Of a DNA stretch of 64,000 nt, positions 30,581 through 39,460 are shown in pieces. The position numbers and the translations under genes are program-made. Every line of letters starts with the position of its first letter. The stretch's first letter is position 1. Source of the stretch: Prevotella sp. E15-22 (GTDB taxonomy: Bacteria; Bacteroidota; Bacteroidia; Bacteroidales; Bacteroidaceae); NCBI RefSeq assembly GCF_023204875.1, contig NZ_CP096247.1:310001-374000 (forward strand), in the 5' to 3' direction. Under the pieces are notes generated by a model. That model had not been told where the DNA came from. It was given only the letters and a program-made list of their open reading frames with translations, and made no database searches.

Positions 30581-32590
30581 TTACTTCTTGATCTTGTAGA
30601 TGCGGAAGGTCATGGCAGGCACGTTGTCTGTGATGACAGACTGCTGCTTGCCTTCAGTCAGGCTGATGGTGCCCTGCTTTGGTGTGATCTTCTCAGGCTG
30701 GTCCAGCGTGTTCTCATCGTCCATCGAACCGTTGTGGTTCAGCGTGATGGTCTCAGCCTTGCTGGCCTTGATGCCCTGCAGGTTGAGTGTGATGTCCTGA
30801 GCCTGCTTCGAGGTGTTGACCACCTTGACGATTACCTCGTTGGTGGTCTTGTCGAACACACTTGAGGCGAAGAGACCGTCCTGACCAGGCTGACCAGCAA
30901 CAGGTTTCTTGTTCATGGTGAGCGAGAGCACGTTGGTGCCCTTGTTCATGGCAAACATCTGCTGAACGTAGTAGCTCACCGACTTGAACGAACGCAGGTT
31001 GTCGTACCAGATAGCGTCTGGACGCCACTGCCATCCCTCAACATGGGCAAAGAGAGGCGCGTAGGTAGCCATGTGAACGAGGTCGGCATTGCGCTCGATG
31101 CCCGTCATGTGGGCAGCCTCGTAGAGTGATGTCTCGAAATGGTTCCACTTCTTGCCGCTGCCGTGGCAGGCATACTCGCCAGCAAACACACGAGGACCCT
31201 TGCGGTCGTATGAGTCGTAGCGCAGACCATGCGAGAGGAACCACTTCTCGTTGCGATAGTAGTGCTCGTCGTAGAGGTCCACCTTCAGCTCCTTCATGCG
31301 AGGCTGCAGCAGGTCGAAGTCCCAACCCTCTGAGTTAGGACCTGTGGTGCCGATGAGCTTCAACTTGGGATACTTGGCACGCAGGGCGTCGCTGAACTTC
31401 TTCAGGCGCTCAGTGAACACAGGGCCGAAGCCACCATGCTTCTCGTCGTAGTCCCACTGCTCGTTGCCCACGCCCAGGAACTTCAGGTTGAAGGGAGCAG
31501 GATGGCCCATGTCGGCACGCACCTTGCCCCACTTGGTGTTCACGTCGCCATTGGCAAACTCCACCAGGTCGAGTGCATCCTGGATATACTCATCCAGCTG
31601 ATCTACAGGCACATGTACGCCAGGCTTGGTGGGGTCGGGGTTCTGGAACTGGCAACTCAGTCCGCAAGAGATGACGGGCAGAGGCTCGCAACCAAAGTCC
31701 TCGCACAGCTGGAAGAACTCAAAGAAGCCCAGTCCGTAGCTCTGGTAATAGTTGGGGAAATAGCGCTGGGTAAAGGTGTAGTGCCAGCGGTTCTCGTTCA
31801 GGGGACGGTTCTCAACGGGGCCCACCGTGTTCTTCCACTGATAGCGTGTCTCGAGGTCGGTACCCTCAACAATACAGCCGCCAGGGAAGCGGAACACGCC
31901 AGGATGCATGTCGTTCAGTGCCTGTGCCAGGTCCTGACGCATGCCGTTCTCGCGACCCTTCCATGTCTTGACAGGGAAGAGCGAAACATGCTCCACATCA
32001 GTGGTAGCCTTACTGTCGCCCCACACACGCAGGTGTGCCTTGTCGAAGGTGCGTCTTGGTTTGATGATAGTGGTGTATTTCTTCCATTCCTTGCCGCTTA
32101 CGTCCACGCTGGTGTTGCCCAACTTCTGGTCGTCGCCCATGGTAGCGTTGTCCACCAGGTCGATCCACAGCTTGGCCTTGCCGCCATCGGGCACACGGGC
32201 CCATACTGAGAAACGATATTCCTCGCCACCCTTCACACCGATGCCAAAGAAACCCTGGTTCTCGATCATCGTGTGCTTGTCGCCATGGCCGGCAGGAGCC
32301 ATGCGCACATAGTGGGGGTTCTTATCGAAAGGACCATCGTTCTTCAGTGAAACCTTGCCCGAGATGTCCCATCCTGCAAAGGCGTTGGGGAATTCAAACG
32401 AACGGTTCATGATAAGTTCTGCATAGAGACCACCGTCGGCAGCATAGTTGATATCCTCAAAGAAGATACCATACATGGTCGACTGAACTGGTGCTCCAAG
32501 TTTCTTGGCGTTCACGTTCATCACATGCTGTGCCTGAGCAGAGAGTGAAGCGGCGAAAGCCAGTGAAAGAGAGATGAGTTTTAAGTTCAT
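30581..32590 (-). CDS. Alpha-L-arabinofuranosidase, GH51
   Basis: GH51 enzymes release arabinofuranose side chains from arabinan, arabinoxylan and arabino-oligosaccharides with retention. The 669-residue product has a signal peptide (LISLSLAFAASLSAQA), the N-terminal GH51 strand MYGIFFEDINYAADGGLYAE, an inserted CBM4/9-like module at about 73-205, and the catalytic barrel with acid/base E377 (FLGVGNEQW) and nucleophile E472 (VFAGEYACH). A C-terminal beta-sandwich follows from about 540. It is probably periplasmic. It stands alone on the minus strand but is close to the large polysaccharide region and fits its predicted substrate. The promoter is at 32631-32661. Confidence 0.95.
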   Translation of the reverse strand: MNLKLISLSLAFAASLSAQAQHVMNVNAKKLGAPVQSTMYGIFFEDINYAADGGLYAELIMNRSFEFPNAFAGWDISGKVSLKNDGPFDKNPHYVRMAPAGHGDKHTMIENQGFFGIGVKGGEEYRFSVWARVPDGGKAKLWIDLVDNATMGDDQKLGNTSVDVSGKEWKKYTTIIKPRRTFDKAHLRVWGDSKATTDVEHVSLFPVKTWKGRENGMRQDLAQALNDMHPGVFRFPGGCIVEGTDLETRYQWKNTVGPVENRPLNENRWHYTFTQRYFPNYYQSYGLGFFEFFQLCEDFGCEPLPVISCGLSCQFQNPDPTKPGVHVPVDQLDEYIQDALDLVEFANGDVNTKWGKVRADMGHPAPFNLKFLGVGNEQWDYDEKHGGFGPVFTERLKKFSDALRAKYPKLKLIGTTGPNSEGWDFDLLQPRMKELKVDLYDEHYYRNEKWFLSHGLRYDSYDRKGPRVFAGEYACHGSGKKWNHFETSLYEAAHMTGIERNADLVHMATYAPLFAHVEGWQWRPDAIWYDNLRSFKSVSYYVQQMFAMNKGTNVLSLTMNKKPVAGQPGQDGLFASSVFDKTTNEVIVKVVNTSKQAQDITLNLQGIKASKAETITLNHNGSMDDENTLDQPEKITPKQGTISLTEGKQQSVITDNVPAMTFRIYKIKK

Positions 32591-32630
32591 GTCTTGTAGT
32601 GTTTTAAGTGATTGCTTATTTCTGTCTGTG

Positions 32631-32661
32631 CAAAATTAGTTAAAAGTTTGAAAAATACAAA
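32631..32661 (-). promoter_or_regulatory. Promoter of the GH51 gene
   Basis: On the minus strand TTTG (32661-32658) and TAATTTTG (32638-32631) are correctly spaced. Confidence 0.7.
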
Positions 32662-32681
32662 GGTTTTTCGGATAAAAGTAT

Positions 32682-32689
32682 TACTTTTG
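32682..32689 (+). promoter_or_regulatory. -7 box of the response-regulator gene
   Basis: TACTTTTG, 35 bases upstream of the ATG; divergent from the GH51 promoter. Confidence 0.55.
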
Positions 32690-32723
32690 TAACTTATTAA
32701 CTAACGAACTAATATTTTGGCAC

Positions 32724-33080
32724 ATGAAAAGATTGTTAATCGCTGAAGACAATGACAGCAACTACATCCTGATGACCTACATCCTGAAGAATCATTATGA
32801 GTTTGAAAGAGCCTGTAATGGCAAGGAGGCTGTGGAGTTGGCTCAGAAGGGTGGCTTCGATCTGGTGCTGATGGATATCAAGATGCCTGTGATGGATGGT
32901 TTGGAAGCAACAGCCAAGCTGAAGGAACTGATGCCCGACCTGCCTGTTATCGCCCTGACGGCAAATGCTTTCGAGAGTGATCGCCAGTTGGCGTTCGATG
33001 CCGGTTGCGTGGATTTCCTCACGAAGCCCATAAGTAGTCAGTTGTGTCTGAGCACCATTGCTAAATATGTAGGCGAATAG
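32724..33080 (+). CDS. Single-domain response regulator (receiver only)
   Basis: The 118-residue product is a CheY-like receiver and nothing else. The acidic pocket is in LLIAEDND, the phosphoacceptor is D51 (LVLMDIKMPVMDG), the switch Thr is in ALTANAF and the conserved Lys is K101 (FLTKPIS). No output domain is fused. Such proteins act as phosphate shuttles or bind a partner when phosphorylated. No histidine kinase is adjacent on this strand; the hybrid regulator at 50239 is the nearest kinase but has its own receiver. The region just downstream carries an 18-bp arm complementary to a downstream putative transcript. Confidence 0.93.
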   Translation: MKRLLIAEDNDSNYILMTYILKNHYEFERACNGKEAVELAQKGGFDLVLMDIKMPVMDGLEATAKLKELMPDLPVIALTANAFESDRQLAFDAGCVDFLTKPISSQLCLSTIAKYVGE

Positions 33081-33100
33081 GTTGGCCTATACCCCAACAG

Positions 33101-33229
33101 AATATCCTATTCATATCTATTTTGGATTTTTTTTGGTTTAAAATCCATATAAATGTGGATTGCAGGGTTCAGCAAATCATTGTACCTTTGCACCTGAAAT
33201 CCAAGTCATAGAGATATGAATAGGATATT
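33101..33229. repeat. 18-bp perfect inverted repeat
   Basis: AATATCCTATTCATATCT at 33101-33118 and its exact reverse complement at 33212-33229 bracket 93 bases that include a TACCTTTG promoter box. Confidence 0.85.
33183..33190 (+). promoter_or_regulatory. -7 box of a candidate short transcript
   Basis: TACCTTTG followed by CACC. The nearest gene start is over 300 bases away, and a terminator lies between. Confidence 0.55.
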
Positions 33230-33325
33230 ATTATTTTAAAAATAGACCAGCACAGACTACAGAACATATAACCGCATTTTTTTGATTGTAAATGACAGAA
33301 AAAGCCCGCAGCAATGCGGGTTTTT
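33197..33325 (+). ncRNA. Candidate small RNA or attenuated leader
   Basis: A promoter box at 33183 and a hairpin with T-run (CCCGCA-GCAA-TGCGGG plus five T) at 33305-33325 delimit about 130 bases without a protein frame. Bases 33212-33229 are perfectly complementary to 33101-33118 in the preceding gene's 3' region. It could alternatively be a transcription-attenuation leader for the SusC/D operon. Start site is inferred from the box. Confidence 0.4.
33304..33325 (+). terminator. Rho-independent terminator
   Basis: Stem CCCGCA/TGCGGG with loop GCAA and a following run of five T; flanking A and T bases extend the stem. Confidence 0.75.
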
Positions 33326-33333
33326 CGCATTTA

Positions 33334-33391
33334 TGAGACGAATAGAAAAACACATGCGACAGTTAAAAAACGGGTAGCAACGAATAGAAAA
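33334..33391. promoter_or_regulatory. Candidate activator sites upstream of the FAS1/SusC/D operon
   Basis: TGAGACG (33334-33340) and two direct copies of ACGAATAGAAAA (33338-33349, 33380-33391) lie 43 to 100 bases before the -7 box at 33434. The 42-bp spacing equals four helical turns, as for a protein binding one DNA face. Confidence 0.4.
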
Positions 33392-33433
33392 GTCGTTCGG
33401 ACGTAGCATAAAATGCATCACTATTATTATTAT

Positions 33434-33441
33434 TAACTTTG
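33434..33441 (+). promoter_or_regulatory. -7 box of the FAS1-SusC/D operon
   Basis: TAACTTTG followed by C, 67 bases before the start codon of the first gene. Confidence 0.65.
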
Positions 33442-33507
33442 CATCGCATTTTTTAATGATGCGCAAAGAAAAGAAAAAAATCTCAATAATTCCAAAAATT
33501 CAAACGT

Positions 33508-36096
33508 ATGAAAACCGAAAGACAAATCCTAAAACGGAGTCGACGCTGGTTGCTGGTGGCCGGGTGGTTGCTGGCATGTGGTGGCGGCTTGATGTCTTGT
33601 TCGGACTACGACTTGGATGAAACGACTCCCGATGGATGGGGAGCCAGCATCTATAGTTGGCTGGACGAACAGGGGAACTACACCAACACGGTACGTCTGA
33701 TTGATGAACTGGGCTTTCGTGAGGTGCTGGCTAAGACAGGCTCTCGAACACTCTTCGTGGCCGACGACGCAGCCTACGACCGGTTCTTTAAGAACAACTC
33801 GTGGGGCGTGAAGCGTTATGCTGACCTGACAGTATCACAAAAGAAACTGCTGCTCTTTGGCAGTATGATGAACAACTCGATGCAGCTGAACAGTCTGCCC
33901 AGCGTGGAAGGCAATCCACCCAGAGAAGGTGAGTGTATGCGTCGCTATTCGTCGAGTTCTACCTACGACTCGGTGGCTGTGCTGACGGCCTCTCAGATGC
34001 CCGACAACCGCTATTGGAAACCCTATCGCGAGGCCGACAAGCCCATGGTCTGCATGACGGACAACTCGCAGGTGCCTCTGGTGCAGTTCATCGAGAAGCA
34101 GCTCACCAACAAGCACATCACCAATGCCGACTATGACTTTATCAACAACTATACCACCACCCGTAAGGCTGGTGATGCCAGCATCAATGGTGTGTCGGTG
34201 GACGAGCCGAACATCAAGTGCTCGAATGGTTTTATTCATAAGATGGCCGAGGTAATCACCCCATTGCCCAACATGGCCGAGCTGATTCGCAGTAAGCAGA
34301 ACGTCAGCATGTGGAACAGTCTGCTGGAGCGTTTCTGTGCCCCCTTCCCCTTGGACAAGGAGGTGACACGACAGTACAACTATCTGTATGACGCCAATGT
34401 GGACACGGTGTTCCAGAAGCGTTTCTTCTCAGAGAAGTCGCAGGGCGGCAAGGCTGTCAACTCAGCCCCAAACAACGGTTCAGTGAGTGGACTGCTGAAG
34501 TTCGACCCTGAGTGGAACGACTATTATACAGGTTTGAACGACCAGGAAGGAAATATTGCCATGCAGCGCGATATGGCTGTGATGATGGTGCCTTCCGACA
34601 AAGTCCTGACAGACTATTGGAACAATGGTGCTGGTAAGGTGCTGCGCGACTATTATGGCAAGTTGGAGAACGTGCCCAACGACGTGATTAACGAGTTGAT
34701 TAACGTGAACATGCTGGGTTCGTTTGTTAACTCCGTACCTTCTAAGTTCTCGGGCATCCTGAACGATGCCAACGACCCCATGGGTGTGAAGGTGGAGGAT
34801 ATCGACTCTGTGTGGCTGGCTTGTAACGGTGCTGTCTACCTGACTAATAAGGTATATACGCCGACTGCCTTTGTCAGTGTGTCTTATCCTGTAATTATCA
34901 ACGAGACGATGAACATCATCAAGTGGGCCATCGATAAGGATGTGCTGCAATATAAGGTGTATCTGAACTCGCTGAATTCAACCTACAGCTTCTTTATTCC
35001 CAGAAACCAGGCTCTGCTTCAGTATATCGACCCATGCTCGTATGGCAAGAACCAGCGTCAGCTGTTGCGCTTCCACTATGACAAGTCGAAGGTGAGAATG
35101 GCAGAGCGCGTGTGGGCCAGCGTATGGAACTACGACCCTGAGACGGGTATGGTGGGCGACTCAATTGGCAGAATCACTGATGAGTATACCATTAAGAACC
35201 GCCTGAAGGACGTGCTGGAAACCCATATTGTGATTGGTAATGTGGAGGATGGCCATGAGTATTTCCGTACCAAAGGTGGCACAGAGATCCGCGTGAAGAA
35301 CGCCAAGGCTGGTGCCAATGGCATGACCGTGGAAGGCAGTTATCAGATGAACGAGGGAAAGCCCCTGCACGTGACACAGGTGTACGACCAGACCAAGGGT
35401 GGCAACGGCAAAGCCTATATCCTGGACGACGAGCCTATCATGACAACCCGCAAGACCGTGCGCGACGTACTGGCCGAGCATGAGGAGTTCTCAAAGTTCC
35501 TGGAACTGATGGATGGCAGTGGACTGTTCGAGAGCGTCCACAACAAGCGCAATGCAACGGCAGGACAGAACGTGTCGGCATTCAACACCTATCATTATAC
35601 TGTATATGTGCCTTCGAATGCCAGCATTCAGGCGCTGCAGGATGCCAAGAAACTGCCTACCTGGGACCAGGTGGAGGCTTATGAGAATGCAGGCAACCTG
35701 TCGGCCAAGACACGCGACTCGCTGAAGATTGTGAACTTTGTGAAGTATCATATTCAGGATAATGCCCTCTTTATTGGTGCCGAGAAAGACAGTGCCGACT
35801 TCGAGACGGCTGTGATTGACCCCTCTACAGAGCGCTTCTATCGTTTGACAGCCAACCTGACGGACGATGGTATCACCATTGTGGACCAGGCTTGCAAGAA
35901 GGATCCTAACCACAAGCGCCAGCCGGTGAAGGTGGTGACAACGAATCCTCGTCTGTATAACCTGATGGCACGTGAGTATCAGTATGACACTGCTGATGCG
36001 AAGAAAGCAAATAATATCGAGACGAGCTCATCGGCTGTTATTCACCTGATTGACAAGCCGTTGCTGCTGGATATCTCTCAATCTGTGGATGATTAG
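33508..36096 (+). CDS. Surface lipoprotein with several FAS1 (fasciclin) domains
   Basis: The 862-residue product has a lipoprotein signal (LLACGGGLMSC, Cys31). FAS1 modules are marked by the repeated pattern strand-P-x-N/D: TLFVADDAAYDRFF at about 80, AVMMVPSDKVLTDYW at about 355, YSFFIPRNQALLQYI at about 493 and YTVYVPSNASIQAL at about 696, so three or four modules are present, some diverged. FAS1 domains mediate adhesion and protein contacts. The gene leads an operon with SusC and SusD, where a surface glycan-binding protein would usually be, so a role in glycan capture is inferred. The linker after Cys31 (DYDLDET) suits surface export. Confidence 0.85.
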   Translation: MKTERQILKRSRRWLLVAGWLLACGGGLMSCSDYDLDETTPDGWGASIYSWLDEQGNYTNTVRLIDELGFREVLAKTGSRTLFVADDAAYDRFFKNNSWGVKRYADLTVSQKKLLLFGSMMNNSMQLNSLPSVEGNPPREGECMRRYSSSSTYDSVAVLTASQMPDNRYWKPYREADKPMVCMTDNSQVPLVQFIEKQLTNKHITNADYDFINNYTTTRKAGDASINGVSVDEPNIKCSNGFIHKMAEVITPLPNMAELIRSKQNVSMWNSLLERFCAPFPLDKEVTRQYNYLYDANVDTVFQKRFFSEKSQGGKAVNSAPNNGSVSGLLKFDPEWNDYYTGLNDQEGNIAMQRDMAVMMVPSDKVLTDYWNNGAGKVLRDYYGKLENVPNDVINELINVNMLGSFVNSVPSKFSGILNDANDPMGVKVEDIDSVWLACNGAVYLTNKVYTPTAFVSVSYPVIINETMNIIKWAIDKDVLQYKVYLNSLNSTYSFFIPRNQALLQYIDPCSYGKNQRQLLRFHYDKSKVRMAERVWASVWNYDPETGMVGDSIGRITDEYTIKNRLKDVLETHIVIGNVEDGHEYFRTKGGTEIRVKNAKAGANGMTVEGSYQMNEGKPLHVTQVYDQTKGGNGKAYILDDEPIMTTRKTVRDVLAEHEEFSKFLELMDGSGLFESVHNKRNATAGQNVSAFNTYHYTVYVPSNASIQALQDAKKLPTWDQVEAYENAGNLSAKTRDSLKIVNFVKYHIQDNALFIGAEKDSADFETAVIDPSTERFYRLTANLTDDGITIVDQACKKDPNHKRQPVKVVTTNPRLYNLMAREYQYDTADAKKANNIETSSSAVIHLIDKPLLLDISQSVDD

Positions 36097-36124
36097 GAAA
36101 TTAAAAAATAAAAACGCTACAGTT

Positions 36125-39100
36125 ATGAAACGATTAGGTATTATTATATTTTCATTTTTTAGTTTCCTGATGACTGCTCATGCCCAGAAAGCGGGTGATG
36201 TGATTAGTGGAACGGTGACAGACGACTTCGGTCCTGTGATGAGAGCGAACGTGGTGGAGCTCGATGCGTCGAATCGTATCGTGGCCGCTGCCGTGACTGA
36301 TATGAGTGGAAACTTCTCTTTCCGACTGAAGAACCCTAAGGATAAGCTGAGTATCTCGTATGTAGGTTATAAAAAGGTGATGCTGCCTTTCAACAAGACA
36401 CATTTTAATATTCACCTGCAGGACGATACGATGATCGACGATGTGGTTATCACACAGAAGAAACGTACACATGGTTCAGGACTTTCTATTCCTGTCGACG
36501 AGATCTCTACCTCTCAGCAGAGCATCAGCATGTCAGAGTTTGAGGGTCTCTCAATGACCACGGTCGACGAGGCCCTGCAAGGACGTATCGCCGGTTTGGA
36601 TATCGTGGCTGGCGGTGACCTGGGTAAGGGCACATCCATGCGCCTGCGTGGTATCTCAACCATCACTGGTAACAGTGAGCCGCTGATTGTGGTCGACGGT
36701 AATGTGTGGGAAACCAATATCAACGACGATGTGTCGACCATGAACGAGGAGAAGTTTGCTGAGTTGCTGAACGTGAACCCTGAGGATATCGAGAGTATCT
36801 CGGTGCTGAAGGATGCTGCTGCAACAGCCATCTGGGGTTCGCAGGGCTCGAATGGTGTGATCGAGATTAAGACCAAGCGTGGCTCTCGTGGTGCTACGCG
36901 TGTAAGCTATAGCTTCCGACTGACGGGTACCTATCAGCCCAACGGCTATAAGATGCTGAATGGTGACGAGTATACCATGATGCTGAAAGAAGAGTATTTC
37001 AATCCCCGTATGAGTGATGAGGCCAGTAACATCCAGGAGATTAACTATGATCCCTCGTTCTCGGAATACGAGATGTATAACAACAATACCGACTGGCTGA
37101 AGGAGGTGAAGCAGGTGGGATGGCGCCAGAACCACTACCTCTCACTGACGGGTGGTGGCGACAAGGCTCACTTCCGTATTGGTGCTGGTTACGACCACGA
37201 GACGGGTTCTATCATTGAACAGCAGTTGGACCGTTTTACCTCGCGTGTGAACCTGGACTATTTCGTGTCTGACCGTATCAAGATCGAGACCAACATCGCG
37301 CTGACGTATACGAAGAACAAGCGCAACAACGGTGACCTGCTGTCTATTGCCTATAATCGCATGCCTAACCTCTCTATCTATGAGCAGGATAAGTATGGCA
37401 ACGACCTGGACGACTACTACAGCATGCTGCCCACGGCTCACTCGGAGTTGCGACGCGACCAGCTGAACCTGAAGAACCCTGTGGCCTTGGCTTATGAGGC
37501 TAAGAACGATGGAACGAGCTATAACATCGCCCCTGAGTTTAAGTTGCGCTACAACCTGCTGAGTCTGGACGATAACGAGACACGCCTTAACTATGAGGGT
37601 AAGGTGGTGTTTAACATCTTTAATAGCTATGACGAGACGTTCATGCCTTTGTCGCTGAGTACCAAGGGATGGAATGATGCTGGCTCGAACAACGAGACGT
37701 CGTCGGCCAACAGAGCTACTTCGGCTTCGTCGAAGACCTTGGGTGTGACCATGACGCATACGCTGACCTTTACGCCTGCATTCAGAAACCAAGACCATGC
37801 CATGACGATGCTGCTCCGTGCGCAGTCTACCAGTGGAAACTCTACTAACCAGAACACGGGTCTGTGGGGACTGCCCAGCGGTTCTACCCAGAGCACCTCG
37901 GCCGAGGGTATCATCGATAACATGACAACAGGTAGCGGACAGTGGCGTAGTGTTTACTTCACCTATTCTGCACACTATGCCTATAAGGGACGTTATATGG
38001 CCGACTTCACCGTTCGTCGCGACGGTAGTACGAAGTTTGGCGAGGACGAGCGCTGGGGTAACTTCCCTTCGTTCTCTCTCCGCTGGAACGTTGGTAAGGA
38101 GGAATGGTTCAAGAATGCTCTGCCTTTCGTCTCTATGCTGTCTGTTCGTCCAGGCTGGGGTATCAGTGGACGTCAGCCTGACTCTGAGGGACTGTTCTAT
38201 AGTAAATATAACGATGGTGCCGGCTATCTGGGTGTAGGTAGTGTGGCTCCGCAGAATATTCAGATGAAGAAGCTGAAGTGGGAGCAGAAAGAGACCTATA
38301 ACCTGGGTACTGACTTCGGATTCTTCGACGATCGCATCACGGGTAATGTGGAGTTGTACTGGCAGTACACCAGCGACCTGCTGATGAAGGACCGTGGTCT
38401 GCCTACCTCTTCTGGCTTCTCGAAGTATAACATCCAGAACGTGGGCGACATGAAGAACATTGGTTGGGAGTTCAACCTGAATGGTAACCGTATTATCAAG
38501 GCAGGTAAGTTCTCGGCCGACTTCAACGTGACGTTTGCCAACAATAAGAACGAGATTACCGCTATGGATGAGACCTGTCTGGCCAGCCTGAACAAGGAGT
38601 ATGTGGCCTCGGGCAACAACGGTGGTAACAATGCGCCTTATCTGACGCGTGTGGAACTGAATGCTGCTTTCGGTAGTATCTATGGCTTCCGCTATAAGGG
38701 TGTCTATCAGTACAGCGACTATAGTGCTGTAGAGGTGCCTGGCGTGAGCGGACCTAATGCGCCTGTGGCTCGCGATAAGGACGGTAACGTGATTCTTGAC
38801 GAGAACAACATGACCAAGCCGATGATGTACTTCCCTGGCTCGGTGAGCTATCAGTTCCGTGGTGGCGATGCCATCTATGAGGATGTGAACAGTGATGGTC
38901 AGATTAACGAACTCGATATCGTTTACCTGGGTTCTTCACTGCCTAAGTTTACTGGTGGCTTCGGTTTTAAGCTGAGCTATGGACGCCTGTCTTGGAACAA
39001 CCAGTTCAACTTCCGTTATGGAAACAAGATTATCAACCAGTCGCGTCGTAATGTAGAGAAGATGTATAACAACAACAACCAGAGTCGTGCCGTGAACTGG

Positions 39101-39433
39101 CGCTGGCGTGTTGAGGGCGACATCACCTCTATTCCTCGTGCACTTTATAATGAAGGCTACAATGCCTTGCCTTCTGACCGATTTGTTGAGGACGGCTCGT
39201 TTATCCGTCTGAACTACTCACAGATCAGTTACTCTTTTGAACAGAAGGTCATCAAGAAGTGGGGACTGAACCAGTTGAGCCTGTATGTGTCGGCTAACAA
39301 CCTCTTCTGTCTGACCAAGTACTCTGGCTCTGACCCTGAGGTGAACTATAGCGGTATAAGCGGTACGGCTACTGATAATGCCCAGACACCGCGTGCTAAG
39401 TCGTTTACTGCTGGTGTGACTATTCAATTCTAA
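36125..39433 (+). CDS. SusC/RagA-family TonB-dependent outer-membrane transporter
   Basis: SusC proteins are 22-strand barrels that import oligosaccharides with TonB energy, capped by a SusD lipoprotein. From ATG 36125 the 1102-residue product has a signal peptide (IIIFSFFSFLMTAHA), a CarboxypepD_reg-like domain (about 28-105, ISGTVTDDFGPVMRANV, LSISYVGYKKV), a plug (LQGRIAGLDIVAGGDLGKG, PLIVVDGNVWE, IESISVLKDAAATAIWGSQG, SNGVIEIKTKRG) and a barrel ending in FTAGVTIQF with terminal Phe. It follows the FAS1 gene by 28 bases and precedes its SusD partner by 27 bases. Confidence 0.96.
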   Translation: MKRLGIIIFSFFSFLMTAHAQKAGDVISGTVTDDFGPVMRANVVELDASNRIVAAAVTDMSGNFSFRLKNPKDKLSISYVGYKKVMLPFNKTHFNIHLQDDTMIDDVVITQKKRTHGSGLSIPVDEISTSQQSISMSEFEGLSMTTVDEALQGRIAGLDIVAGGDLGKGTSMRLRGISTITGNSEPLIVVDGNVWETNINDDVSTMNEEKFAELLNVNPEDIESISVLKDAAATAIWGSQGSNGVIEIKTKRGSRGATRVSYSFRLTGTYQPNGYKMLNGDEYTMMLKEEYFNPRMSDEASNIQEINYDPSFSEYEMYNNNTDWLKEVKQVGWRQNHYLSLTGGGDKAHFRIGAGYDHETGSIIEQQLDRFTSRVNLDYFVSDRIKIETNIALTYTKNKRNNGDLLSIAYNRMPNLSIYEQDKYGNDLDDYYSMLPTAHSELRRDQLNLKNPVALAYEAKNDGTSYNIAPEFKLRYNLLSLDDNETRLNYEGKVVFNIFNSYDETFMPLSLSTKGWNDAGSNNETSSANRATSASSKTLGVTMTHTLTFTPAFRNQDHAMTMLLRAQSTSGNSTNQNTGLWGLPSGSTQSTSAEGIIDNMTTGSGQWRSVYFTYSAHYAYKGRYMADFTVRRDGSTKFGEDERWGNFPSFSLRWNVGKEEWFKNALPFVSMLSVRPGWGISGRQPDSEGLFYSKYNDGAGYLGVGSVAPQNIQMKKLKWEQKETYNLGTDFGFFDDRITGNVELYWQYTSDLLMKDRGLPTSSGFSKYNIQNVGDMKNIGWEFNLNGNRIIKAGKFSADFNVTFANNKNEITAMDETCLASLNKEYVASGNNGGNNAPYLTRVELNAAFGSIYGFRYKGVYQYSDYSAVEVPGVSGPNAPVARDKDGNVILDENNMTKPMMYFPGSVSYQFRGGDAIYEDVNSDGQINELDIVYLGSSLPKFTGGFGFKLSYGRLSWNNQFNFRYGNKIINQSRRNVEKMYNNNNQSRAVNWRWRVEGDITSIPRALYNEGYNALPSDRFVEDGSFIRLNYSQISYSFEQKVIKKWGLNQLSLYVSANNLFCLTKYSGSDPEVNYSGISGTATDNAQTPRAKSFTAGVTIQF

Positions 39434-39460
39434 TAAAAAAGGTAAAAACAGAAAAGACAT

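Larger units (their letters stand above)
33081..33507. other. Non-coding region with inverted repeat, candidate small RNA and PUL promoter
   Basis: This 427-base gap contains an 18-bp inverted repeat (33101-33118 and 33212-33229), a promoter box at 33183, a terminator at 33304-33325, the motif TGAGACG at 33334, a 12-bp direct repeat ACGAATAGAAAA at 33338 and 33380 (42 bp apart), and the promoter box TAACTTTG at 33434-33441 for the next operon. No convincing protein frame is seen. Confidence 0.8.

Noticed and set aside
33257..33466. 69-codon minus-strand frame in the non-coding region before the first FAS1 gene
   Set aside because: Crosses a terminator and promoter, has I/F/C-rich composition and no start signal.
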